A stretch of 17,176 nucleotides of DNA. Origin: an uncultured Eubacterium sp. (GTDB lineage: Bacteria > Bacillota > Clostridia > Lachnospirales > Lachnospiraceae). The notes beneath the pieces are model-generated. The model had not been told where the DNA came from, did not search any database, and saw only the letters and a program-made list of their open reading frames with translations. The DNA lies in assembly GCA_946412445.1 (NCBI GenBank), contig CAMKHH010000001.1:1-17176 (forward strand), in the 5' to 3' direction. Every line of letters starts with the position of its first letter. Within the stretch, counting starts at the first letter, position 1. Made by a program: the position numbers and the translations under genes. This document shows positions 1 to 7,657 of this stretch, piece by piece.

Positions 1-59
1 GAAAAATCCAGTGCCTCCGAATGCCGATACACATCTCCTCCATGTATTTGCTCTTTCAT
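1..59 (-). CDS. cobD: Threonine-phosphate decarboxylase CobD, 5' end only (partial)
   Basis: The first 19 codons of a gene that runs off the left edge. The visible peptide contains HGGDVYR followed by ALDF, which matches the N-terminus of L-threonine-O-3-phosphate decarboxylases (PLP-dependent fold type I, histidinol-phosphate aminotransferase-like). These make the (R)-1-aminopropanol-2-phosphate that CbiB attaches to adenosylcobyric acid. The ATG at 59 follows an AGGAG at 69-73 with 9-nt spacing, and the site abuts the cbiB stop at 74-76, so the gene is the next cistron of the cobalamin operon. The assignment rests on a short peptide plus its position behind cbiB. Another aminotransferase-like protein is possible but less likely. 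Confidence 0.72.
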   Translation of the reverse strand, partial: MKEQIHGGDVYRHSEALDF

Positions 60-73
60 CTTTCGCGACTCCT

Positions 74-1045
74 TTACAAAAGCAGCAGAATCCATCGTAA
101 GACTCCGCATAAAATTAAAGACAGTATTGCCGTGACGTACATAAGCTGGTTTGCTCTCACAATATCTCCGGGTACCACAGCCCTTAAAGGATCACCAAGC
201 GAAGGTTTCTCCACGATGCGCCCAAAGTAAGAGGCATTTCCGGCCAACTGTACCCCCAGCGCTCCTGCCATCACAGACTCTGTCTGGGCCGAATTCGGAC
301 TGCTGTGGTTCAGCCGGTCCCTTCGATAGATTTTTCCTGCCTGCTTTCCATTCAGTGCAATCAGGAAGCTTGCGGCAATCATCAGCCATGCTGCAATTCT
401 GGACGGAAGAAAATTGACCACGTCATCCGTCTTCGCAGCAGCCGTACCAAAATACCTGTATTTCTCATTCTTATAGCCCACCATGGAATCCATTGTATTG
501 ATGGATTTATAAAAGAATCCCGCCGCTGCACCGCCGAGCATCAGGAAGATAAGTGGTGCAATAATGCCATCTGCAGTATTCTCTGCCACCGTTTCCACTG
601 CCGCTTTGGTCACTCCCTCCACATCCAGTTTTGCGGTATCTCTTCCCACAATCATGGATACTGCTGTCCGTGCCTCGGTAAGTGTTCCTTCTGTGAGTGC
701 CTTATGGACTCTCATACTTTCTACCTTCAGGGCTTTCGTTGCCAGAAGCTGATAGCACCAGAAGGTTTCCAGAATAAATCCCGCCCAGACATTCACTTTA
801 TGATATAAGAGATATAAAATTACCGCCGGTACAGCCGTACTGATCCCGGCTACCAAAATCACCAGAAATCCACCAGCAGCCTGCTCTCCCCCTTTTGACT
901 TTGGAAAGATGGCCCGAAGCAGATATTCGAATCCGTCAATCAGTTTTCCGATCATTCGAACCGGATGGTACAGCCAGTGTGGATCTCCAACAATCAGATC
1001 CAGTATAAATCCCAGCACCACAGCCGGAAGCGTATAGTAAATCAT
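74..1045 (-). CDS. cbiB: Adenosylcobinamide-phosphate synthase CbiB
   Basis: Integral membrane protein of 323 aa, the usual size for CbiB/CobD. It joins the aminopropanol (phosphate) arm to the f-propionate of adenosylcobyric acid. Visible family motifs are DLIVGDPHWLYHPVRMIG (16-33), VGRDT (133-137), ETVAENTADGIIAPL (151-165), SINTMDSMVGYKNEKYRYFG (181-200) and HSSPNSAQTESVMAGALG (247-264). Hydrophobic segments near 1-20, 57-80, 84-100, 156-178, 211-232 and 300-323 fit a polytopic membrane protein. The start overlaps the cbiA stop as ATGA (1042-1045), with a GAGAGGG ribosome site about 8 nt upstream inside cbiA. The cobD-like gene starts 14 nt after its stop. No key motif is missing. Confidence 0.96.
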   Translation of the reverse strand: MIYYTLPAVVLGFILDLIVGDPHWLYHPVRMIGKLIDGFEYLLRAIFPKSKGGEQAAGGFLVILVAGISTAVPAVILYLLYHKVNVWAGFILETFWCYQLLATKALKVESMRVHKALTEGTLTEARTAVSMIVGRDTAKLDVEGVTKAAVETVAENTADGIIAPLIFLMLGGAAAGFFYKSINTMDSMVGYKNEKYRYFGTAAAKTDDVVNFLPSRIAAWLMIAASFLIALNGKQAGKIYRRDRLNHSSPNSAQTESVMAGALGVQLAGNASYFGRIVEKPSLGDPLRAVVPGDIVRANQLMYVTAILSLILCGVLRWILLLL

Positions 1046-2448
1046 TTTCTGGCCCTCTCTTCACATCTTTTATAAAAAGCCTCTGCAAATCTGGGATTTC
1101 CATAATAGTATAGATGAGGAAATCCCGCAAATAGATTTTCACTGCTATGAATGCACTTCCAGTTCCGCTTACTAAGCGGTTTACTGGCTGTAAATGCCTC
1201 TCCGCAGCAGGTAGAATCAAAATAATGGAACTCATGAGCCGGAATCGGCCCCGTCTCACAGTTAAATGCTTCATTTCCTTCCAGTGTAATATATCCAAAT
1301 CTGTTCAAATGTTCTGTATGGTAAGCCCTTCCTTCTATGGCTCCTACCATGGGCCAGGAATTTCCTTCCATGTCCTCCATCTCCTGATGAAGATACATGA
1401 AGCCTCCACATTCTGCAACAGCCGGTATTCCTCTCTCCAAAGCCTCCAGGATGCTGGCTTTCATGGAATGGTTTGCACTTAAATCCTCTGCAAACAACTC
1501 CGGGTATCCCCCATGCAGCATAAATCCATCCAGCCCATCCGGCAGTTTTTTATCATGAATGGGGGAAAAAGGTACAAAACTGGCGCCTAAATCCTCCAGA
1601 AGTTCCAGATTGTCTTTATAGAAAAAGCAAAAAGCCTCATCCTGTGCAAGCCCGATTCTGATTTTTTTCCGTTGCGGATTTTCCCGGAAGTTTTGCTTCC
1701 CCCGGGGAAAATACAAACCGCAACGTACCGTACTGACCTTTTCCCTGTCGTAGTCCAGCTCTTTGGCACTCCTGGACAGTTCCAGTAATTTTTCCACCTC
1801 CAGTGATTCCTCCAGAATTTCACTCAAAGCATCCAGTTTTTGCTGCAGCCGTTCCACTTCTCCAGGAAGTACAAGACCCAGATGACGGCTTTCCAGTACG
1901 CAATCTTTCAAAACCGGTACATATCCCAGTACGGAGACATTGGTTTCTTTCTCAATCAGCTCCTTCATTCTGGAGTACATCATGGGAGAAAGCCTGTTTA
2001 AAATAACCCCGGCAATCGGGCTGTCCTCCCGGTATTCCTTAAACCCTTTAATCAGCGCGGCTATTGAAACACTGGCCCCCTTTGCATCCACAATGAGTAT
2101 CGCCGGTGTTTTTGTGATCCTTGCCACATCATAGGCACTGGCCTTTGTACTTGTGGCGATGCCGTCGTAGAAGCCCATCACTCCTTCCATTACCGCAATA
2201 CAGCACTCTTTCGCATGTTTTTCAAATAAATAACAGGTCGTATCCGGATCTGTAAAAAAGGTGTCCAGATTCCGGCTCTGTGTTCCAATCACGGTTGTAT
2301 GAAACATGGGATCAATAAAGTCAGGTCCACATTTAAACGATGCAGGCATAAGTCCCCGCTTTTTGAGCAGGTTTAAAATTCCACAGGTAATTAATGTCTT
2401 TCCACTTCCACTGGAGGGTGCTGTTAATAGTATTCTGGGGATATTCAT
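1042..2448 (-). CDS. cbiA: Cobyrinate a,c-diamide synthase CbiA
   Basis: ATP- and glutamine-dependent amidation of the a and c acetate side chains of cob(II)yrinate. The 468-aa product has an N-terminal dethiobiotin-synthetase-like ATPase with P-loop APSSGSGKT (10-18), the FKCGPDFIDPMFH block (38-50) and MEGVMGFYDG (87-96). A C-terminal class I glutamine amidotransferase domain follows, with oxyanion loop MLHGGYPE (310-317), nucleophile Cys347 in AECGG, and HEFHY (405-409) supplying the conserved His. It ends in the family-typical NPRFAEAF. I chose the ATG at 2448 because MNIPRILLTAPSSGSGKT is the family N-terminus, AAGGAGGA lies upstream, and ATG and the preceding stop overlap as ATGA (2445-2448). 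The frame stays open 39 codons further upstream, but that stretch lies inside the CbiT coding region. Confidence 0.96.
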   Translation of the reverse strand: MNIPRILLTAPSSGSGKTLITCGILNLLKKRGLMPASFKCGPDFIDPMFHTTVIGTQSRNLDTFFTDPDTTCYLFEKHAKECCIAVMEGVMGFYDGIATSTKASAYDVARITKTPAILIVDAKGASVSIAALIKGFKEYREDSPIAGVILNRLSPMMYSRMKELIEKETNVSVLGYVPVLKDCVLESRHLGLVLPGEVERLQQKLDALSEILEESLEVEKLLELSRSAKELDYDREKVSTVRCGLYFPRGKQNFRENPQRKKIRIGLAQDEAFCFFYKDNLELLEDLGASFVPFSPIHDKKLPDGLDGFMLHGGYPELFAEDLSANHSMKASILEALERGIPAVAECGGFMYLHQEMEDMEGNSWPMVGAIEGRAYHTEHLNRFGYITLEGNEAFNCETGPIPAHEFHYFDSTCCGEAFTASKPLSKRNWKCIHSSENLFAGFPHLYYYGNPRFAEAFYKRCEERARK

Positions 2449-4421
2449 GACATAATTCCTCCTTCGCAGGAGATAATATAGACAGGGTTTTGTCCCATCA
2501 TCATATGATACCGTCCCACCTCTTTGGAACGCGAAACACTCATCTGAACAATTTCCTGCCGGCACACAGGCAGCTCCCCTAACACCTTAAGAGCTTCCGC
2601 TACAGTTTCCAGCGTAATGGCATTTATGACCAGGCGCACCTTCGGATTCTTCACCAGTAATACTTCACAGATTTCTTTCAGGTTCCCAGAGGATCCACCG
2701 ATAAAAGCATGCGTAGGAGCAGGCAAATCCGTCAATGCTCCCGGAGCACACCCCTCCACAATCTCCATATTGTCCGTGCCATATTTACTACGGTTTTTCT
2801 TCAGAAGTTTTACCGCTTCTGGATTCTTTTCAATGGCATAGACGTTTCCTTTATAGGAGGTGAGCGCCATCTCCACAGACAGGGAACCGCTCCCCGCCCC
2901 TACATCATAGATGACAGAATCCCGCTCCAGATGCAGTTTGCAGATAGAAACCTCACGGATTTCCTCTTTGGTCATGGGCACCTTATCCCTTAAGAAGGCT
3001 TCGTCCGGCAGACCATGCGTCACAAAGCGCCGTGCCTTCGTATTCTTAACCAGAATCACGGCCAGTGGATCTGTCCGAAGCTCCAGAAAATCTTTTGGAT
3101 AACCTTTTAATATCCGTTCTTCCGGATAGGATAATCGCTCTCCTATAAAGATTTCCACATCGTCCATGCCATATTCCAGGAGTTTTCCACAAAGTTCCTT
3201 TACTTGTCCGCTTTTCCCGAGCAGAGCGAATATCTTTTCATGATGCTGAATCTCTCCCACCAGGTTACAATGCTTTCCATGTACACTGAGCAGGACTGCA
3301 TCCTCCCAGGATTCTTTCAGTTTTGCACAAAAAGAAACAAGCGAGGCCACCCCCGGAAATACTTTCGTTTGCTCCGGCAATGCCTGCAGCAATCGTTTCG
3401 CTCCACTGTAAAACCCCACATCTCCGGAAAGCAAAATTCCTATTCTTTCAAATTCAGGGTGTTCCCCGATATAAGCTGTTATCTTTTCCGTCTGATATTC
3501 CTGGTAGACTGCCTGTCCCGGCAGCACAATTCCTTCCGTCATCCGGGCTGCTCCAATCAGCAGATCGGCCCTTTGGCACCACCTCCTGGCCTCACAGGTC
3601 ATTCCCTCCTGGCCGCCCATGCCGATTCCCACCAGCGCAATCTCCGGTTTCCCGGAAAGCTGAAATCTCTTGCACAACTCATGCTTGCATGCCATCAGGG
3701 ACAAGCCTTCTTCCTGTACCGGTCTTCCAATAACCAGAAGTGTGATTCCGGTTATTCTTGCAGACTCGGCCTTTTCCGGAAAGCCTCCGGCAGCACCCGT
3801 GTCCTTCGTAACCAGATACCGGATTCCATACTGCCGGATCATGGCGGTATTCATTTCTGTGGAAAATGGTCCCTGCATGCAGATCAGATGCTTTCCTGTA
3901 AACCCCAGGCCGGCACATTGTTCCACCACATTAGGCAGGGAGAGTACCCTGGCATACAGCCTCTTCTCAAAATTCTCAACCTTTGTGAATTCAGCCAGTT
4001 CCTTGCTTCCTGTTGTCAGCAGGGCAGAACCCTCCTGAGTATTCAGCCACTTTGCGGCAGCACTCGTGGACTCTACGTATACCGTATTAGCTTCGTTCCT
4101 ACCGCCGCCAAAACGCAGCAGACGCAGATATTCACATCCCGCCTGTTCTGCGGCACGTCTGATATTTCCGGTGACCTCGGCGGCATATGGATGGGTGGCA
4201 TCCACAACCAGAACGCCCTTCATCTGACCCATCAAAGCCTCCATCTGCTTCTCATCCAGTCTTTCATGGGATACATGAAGAAAAGAATCTTCTTCAATCA
4301 GACTTCCGCCATATTCCGTAGCTACACAGACCCATGTGGGAATCCCATGCGTTTTTAAGAATTCCGCCAGTATTCTTCCTTCTATGGTTCCTGCGAACAA
4401 CAGCACCCTCGCTTTAAACAT
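2445..4421 (-). CDS. cbiJ-cbiE-cbiT: Trifunctional CbiJ-CbiE-CbiT fusion (precorrin-6A reductase / C5 and C15 methyltransferases)
   Basis: One 658-aa polypeptide with three complete enzymes for consecutive steps. Residues 1 to about 245 are the CbiJ/CobK reductase: FAGTIEGR (9-16), VDATHPYAAEVTGNIR (73-88), CMQGPFS (181-187) and TKDTGAAGGFPEK (205-217). Residues about 258-462 are CbiE, a tetrapyrrole methylase: VGIGMGG (264-270), LLSGDVGFYSG (330-340), FPGVASLVSF (355-364) and GERLSYPEE (427-435). Residues about 464-655 are CbiT, the decarboxylating C15 methyltransferase: VTHGLPDEAFLRDK (467-480), the SAM-binding YDVGAGSGSLSVE (505-517) and FIGGSSGNL (573-581). CbiE-CbiT fusion is the known CobL arrangement; the added N-terminal CbiJ makes this unusual. 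The start overlaps cbiH by 8 nt (4414-4421), with AGAGG upstream. There is no frameshift or stop at the domain joints. Confidence 0.94.
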   Translation of the reverse strand: MFKARVLLFAGTIEGRILAEFLKTHGIPTWVCVATEYGGSLIEEDSFLHVSHERLDEKQMEALMGQMKGVLVVDATHPYAAEVTGNIRRAAEQAGCEYLRLLRFGGGRNEANTVYVESTSAAAKWLNTQEGSALLTTGSKELAEFTKVENFEKRLYARVLSLPNVVEQCAGLGFTGKHLICMQGPFSTEMNTAMIRQYGIRYLVTKDTGAAGGFPEKAESARITGITLLVIGRPVQEEGLSLMACKHELCKRFQLSGKPEIALVGIGMGGQEGMTCEARRWCQRADLLIGAARMTEGIVLPGQAVYQEYQTEKITAYIGEHPEFERIGILLSGDVGFYSGAKRLLQALPEQTKVFPGVASLVSFCAKLKESWEDAVLLSVHGKHCNLVGEIQHHEKIFALLGKSGQVKELCGKLLEYGMDDVEIFIGERLSYPEERILKGYPKDFLELRTDPLAVILVKNTKARRFVTHGLPDEAFLRDKVPMTKEEIREVSICKLHLERDSVIYDVGAGSGSLSVEMALTSYKGNVYAIEKNPEAVKLLKKNRSKYGTDNMEIVEGCAPGALTDLPAPTHAFIGGSSGNLKEICEVLLVKNPKVRLVINAITLETVAEALKVLGELPVCRQEIVQMSVSRSKEVGRYHMMMGQNPVYIISCEGGIMS

Positions 4422-5145
4422 CCCTGTAACCTCTTGGCGTGACCATATGTCCGTCTATGTTCTTTGTCTGCGAATTCCCGATGAAGACTGTGGTGAACAT
4501 ATCTGCTTTTATATCTCTTAGCTCTTTTAATGTCATTACCTGCACATGTTCCCCCTCCCGGCCGATGTATGCCACCGTTCCGCATACCGTATCCGGGCTT
4601 TTATGCTGCAGCATCAAATCACAGGCCTTCATCAGATAATCCTTACGTTTTTTACTGGAAGGATTATAGAGACAGATTACAAAATCTGCTTCTGACGCAT
4701 GAAGCAGTCTGCTTTCAATTTTTTCCCAGGGAGTAAGAAGATCGCTTAAACTGATCAGGCAGAAATCATGGATCAGCGGTGCGCCCAGAACCGCCGCCCC
4801 TCCCAAAGCCGCCGTAACACCCGGTATGATCTGAAGTTCCACCTCCCTGTAGCGTGTACCCACCTCGTACATCAGTCCGGCCATACCGTAGACCCCTGTA
4901 TCTCCACTGCAGATCATGGAAACCACATGTCCTTTTTTCGCTTCCTCAAATGCAAGAATACAGCGGTCCACTTCTTTCTTCATAGGTGTTGTCAGAAAGT
5001 TTTTACCTGGAAAATGTTCTTTTACCAGATCCACGTAAACGGTATATCCAATAATTGTATCACTGTTTCTTAAGGCATCCGCCGCTTCAATTGTCATCTT
5101 TTCATAATCACCCGGCCCTATGCCTACCACATAGATTTTATTCAA
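4414..5145 (-). CDS. cbiH: Cobalt-precorrin-3 C17-methyltransferase CbiH (ring contraction)
   Basis: SAM-dependent methylase of the CbiH/CobJ family, 243 aa. It methylates C17 and drives ring contraction of the cobalt tetrapyrrole. Motifs: YVVGIGPGD (5-13), CSGDTGVYGMAG (79-90), IIPGVTAALGGAAVLGAPL (106-124), HDFCLISLSDLLTPWE (126-141) and YNPSSKKR (160-167). The start is TTG at 5143-5145, read as Met-Asn-Lys-Ile. GGAGG lies 7 nt upstream, and no in-frame ATG precedes the SAM motif. It overlaps the cbiG stop by 8 nt and the CbiJ-E-T start by 8 nt, so translational coupling on both sides is likely. Confidence 0.95.
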   Translation of the reverse strand: MNKIYVVGIGPGDYEKMTIEAADALRNSDTIIGYTVYVDLVKEHFPGKNFLTTPMKKEVDRCILAFEEAKKGHVVSMICSGDTGVYGMAGLMYEVGTRYREVELQIIPGVTAALGGAAVLGAPLIHDFCLISLSDLLTPWEKIESRLLHASEADFVICLYNPSSKKRKDYLMKACDLMLQHKSPDTVCGTVAYIGREGEHVQVMTLKELRDIKADMFTTVFIGNSQTKNIDGHMVTPRGYRDV

Positions 5146-6202
5146 AACATATCCTCCAGTCTTTTTTTACACATGCACAGGTTACACCATCGGCACATGT
5201 TTTTCTTACAATCACTTCTCCTTCACCAGCCAAACAAGCGCTTCGCTCGCATACGTTATCCACACCTGTAACTTCCTCCACAAACGTAGACGCAATGAAG
5301 CTTCCCTCTGCCCGTCTTAACTCATCCGGTGTATACGTTATAAGTGGAAGATGATTTCTCTCACAAAATTCCAACAGGCCCGGTTCATCGGCTTTCAGGT
5401 CTATCGTGGCCACCTGGCAGACCGCTTCGGGATAGATATAATGTTCTTTTAAAACATCATAGAACAGTTTTTCAATCTGTTCTGCGCTGCTTCCCTTCCT
5501 GCATCCGATTCCGACCGTGATGCAGGGGGGAATCAACCACAGGCAATGGTCAAAATATTTGTTCTGATAGGAGGGACTAATACTGATTCCCAAGGTAACC
5601 TCCTCCGGATTGTCCGGTTTCAGTTCTCCTGCCCATACGATTCCTTCCGGCAAATCCCCCGTCACAGGAAAATCGCTCTGGAGTCCCACCGGATATCCGC
5701 TTAGCAGAGAAGCCGACACTTCCTTTGCATAAGTCATATTGGATAATGTCATATGGTTCTGCGTTGCATAAACATCCACAGCGAATTTGCCATAGGCGTC
5801 GGTAGCCGTAGTTACCACCGGAATTGCATGAATCTGTTCAGCCAGCCACCCGGCCAATTCATTGGCTCCTCCAATGTGTCCGGACAACAACGGAATACAA
5901 AACTTTCCCCGCTCATCCAACACAATAATCGCCGGATCCTGGCGCTTATCTCTGACAAAAGGAGCAATTGTCCGTACGGTGATTCCCGTGGCTCCAACAA
6001 AGATAATGGCATCGCTATCTATAAAACGCTTTCTTGTCCAGTCCTTTAAATCCTCTTTGAGCTCAGCAGGATGCCCATTTTGCGCAAAACGGCTTTTGAA
6101 TACAATATTGACTTCGTTTCCTTCTTTTAGAAGAATCTCCTGTAACCGCTTTAGTAATGTAAATCCACCCTGTGTAAAACATACTCCCGCTATCTTCATC
6201 AT
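5138..6202 (-). CDS. cbiG: Cobalt-precorrin-5A hydrolase CbiG
   Basis: Opens the delta-lactone of cobalt-precorrin-5A and releases the C20-derived two-carbon fragment as acetaldehyde; this enzyme marks the anaerobic route. The 354-aa product has the N-terminal/mid block with FVGATGITVRTIAPFVRDK (68-86), DPAIIVLDERGKF (89-101) and GHIGGANELA (108-117), then TTATDAYGKFAVD (131-143). The C-terminal CbiG domain starts at VGIGCRKG (230-237) and includes FCERNHLPLITYTPDEL (279-295) and the SFIASTFVEEVTGVDNVCER region (301-320). Two tandem ATGs (6202 and 6199) are possible starts. The gap to the cbiF stop is 7 nt and the ribosome site is weak, so coupling to cbiF may matter. Confidence 0.95.
   Translation of the reverse strand: MMKIAGVCFTQGGFTLLKRLQEILLKEGNEVNIVFKSRFAQNGHPAELKEDLKDWTRKRFIDSDAIIFVGATGITVRTIAPFVRDKRQDPAIIVLDERGKFCIPLLSGHIGGANELAGWLAEQIHAIPVVTTATDAYGKFAVDVYATQNHMTLSNMTYAKEVSASLLSGYPVGLQSDFPVTGDLPEGIVWAGELKPDNPEEVTLGISISPSYQNKYFDHCLWLIPPCITVGIGCRKGSSAEQIEKLFYDVLKEHYIYPEAVCQVATIDLKADEPGLLEFCERNHLPLITYTPDELRRAEGSFIASTFVEEVTGVDNVCERSACLAGEGEVIVRKTCADGVTCACVKKDWRICFE
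5153..5157 (-). promoter_or_regulatory. Ribosome binding site fixing the TTG start of cbiH
   Basis: GGAGG on the minus strand, inside the last codons of cbiG, 7 nt before the TTG at 5145. The nearby ATG at 5150 cannot be the start because its frame reads ATG TTT TGA. The site therefore supports TTG initiation. Confidence 0.8.
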
Positions 6203-6209
6203 AATGATT

Positions 6210-6971
6210 TTACTCTAAAGTTCCCTTTCTGAATTCTGTTGTAAATTCCGGATGATATAACAGCGAACGGTCATAATTACCATGAGACACTGCATCGCCT
6301 ATAATCATCAAGGCTGTTTTTGTAATGTTTTCTCTTCTTGCCGTCTCTGCCAGTGTTCCAACCGTACATATACAGGTTTTCTCATCTTCCCAGGTTGCCT
6401 TGTACACGATGGCCGCCGGTGTATCTTCCGAATACCCCCCCGCAATCAGCCGCCTACTTAACTCCTCTGGCATCCCTGTGCTTAAGAAGATAACCATGGT
6501 TGCCTGATGTGCCGCAAATGACTCTATGCTTTCCTTCTCCGGAACCGGGGTTCTTCCTGCCATCCTGGTGATAACCACACTCTGAGAGACATTTGGCAAT
6601 GTATACTCCAGATTCAGCGCAGATGCCGCTCCGCAGAATGCACTGACCCCCGGGCATGAGTCATAGGAAATTCCTTTCTCATCCAACACATCCATCTGTT
6701 CCCGGATTGCACCGTAAATACATGGATCTCCGGTATGCAGCCGGACGGTCATATACCCTTCATCCTCTGCTTTTACCATAACTGAAATCACCTCTTCCAA
6801 GGTCATCTTTGCAGAGTCGTATACCTCGCATCCCTCCTTTTTATATCCTAAAAGTTCTGGATTCACCAGGGAACCAGCATAAATAATCACGTCAGCTTCT
6901 TCCAGATATTTCTTGCCCCGTATCGTAATCAGATCCGGCGCTCCGGAACCTGCTCCCACAAAATGTATCAT
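6210..6971 (-). CDS. cbiF: Cobalt-precorrin-4 C11-methyltransferase CbiF
   Basis: Tetrapyrrole methylase (CobM/CbiF) of 253 aa, the family's normal size. Methylates C11 of the ring-contracted cobalt-precorrin-4. Motifs: FVGAGSGAPDLITIRG (4-19), IYAGSLVNPELL (30-41), RLHTGDPCIYGA (77-88), CPGVSAFCGAASALN (106-120) and TRMAGRTPVPEKE (135-147), the last being diagnostic of C11 methylases. The start overlaps the cbiL stop as ATGA (6968-6971). cbiG follows after 7 nt. Confidence 0.96.
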   Translation of the reverse strand: MIHFVGAGSGAPDLITIRGKKYLEEADVIIYAGSLVNPELLGYKKEGCEVYDSAKMTLEEVISVMVKAEDEGYMTVRLHTGDPCIYGAIREQMDVLDEKGISYDSCPGVSAFCGAASALNLEYTLPNVSQSVVITRMAGRTPVPEKESIESFAAHQATMVIFLSTGMPEELSRRLIAGGYSEDTPAAIVYKATWEDEKTCICTVGTLAETARRENITKTALMIIGDAVSHGNYDRSLLYHPEFTTEFRKGTLE

Positions 6972-7657
6972 CTGTTTTTCTCCTTTACTATGATTAAAGA
7001 ATAGTAGCCTGCATCTTCAGGAATTTCATCTACACTTCTGTATATTTTTTCGTCAGGCATTCCACAGTTCTCTATCATCACCGCTTCTTCCCCATATTCT
7101 TTCAGCATTTGCTTTACATGAAAAAGCCTCTTTCCCGCCTTCATCAAAACCTTGGTTCCCGGCAGTTTCAGGGAATCTTCGATTTGATAAGAAGCCGGAA
7201 TAACATGCAGAGGTTCAGCCTTTTCCACAAGACCCATATTTAATTTGGCTGCTACCGCACAAAAGGAAGTGATTCCGCTTATGATCTCCACCGGATATCC
7301 TGCCTCCTCCACTCTTTTATGTACATAGAGATAGGTGGAATAAACTGTCGGATCACCCAATGTCAGAAATGCTACCTGCCTGCCTTGTTCCAAAAGGGCC
7401 CTCACCGCTTCCGCTCCCTGCCTGTGGCTTGTTTCCAGCTTCACAGGGTCCTTTGTCATGGGCATGGGAACCGCAAGAAGTTCTTTCCCTGCCAGTTCGG
7501 GATATACCTGAACCACGATTTTATATGCTACCGTATCGCCTGGATTCTCACCGGGCAATGCCACCACATCGCTTTCCCTGATTATTCGCAGCGCTTTCAA
7601 AGTCAATAGCTCCGGATCTCCGGGACCCACACCGATTCCATATAGTTTTGCCGTCAT
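6968..7657 (-). CDS. cbiL: Cobalt-precorrin-2 C20-methyltransferase CbiL
   Basis: SAM-dependent C20 methylase (CobI/CbiL), 229 aa, the first committed corrin methylation after cobalt insertion. Motifs: YGIGVGPGDPELLTLKA (6-22), LTLGDPTVYSTYLYV (98-112), ISGITSFCAVAAKLN (126-140) and the C-terminal VMIENCGMPDE (193-203). The ATG at 7657 follows the cbiD stop directly with no intervening base, and its AGGAGGA ribosome site is formed by the last cbiD codons (7663-7669). This is consistent with tight translational coupling. Confidence 0.95.
   Translation of the reverse strand: MTAKLYGIGVGPGDPELLTLKALRIIRESDVVALPGENPGDTVAYKIVVQVYPELAGKELLAVPMPMTKDPVKLETSHRQGAEAVRALLEQGRQVAFLTLGDPTVYSTYLYVHKRVEEAGYPVEIISGITSFCAVAAKLNMGLVEKAEPLHVIPASYQIEDSLKLPGTKVLMKAGKRLFHVKQMLKEYGEEAVMIENCGMPDEKIYRSVDEIPEDAGYYSLIIVKEKNR

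Noticed and set aside
2449..2565. N-terminal extension of CbiA (39 codons)
   Set aside because: This stretch encodes the C-terminus of CbiT in another frame and has no similarity to CbiA; the ATG at 2448 has a good ribosome site.
3204..4358. Open frame of 384 codons on the plus strand, antisense to CbiJ-E-T
   Set aside because: Its translation is Ser/His/Gln-rich with no domain pattern, while the opposite strand encodes three well-conserved enzyme domains. It is a by-product of codon bias.
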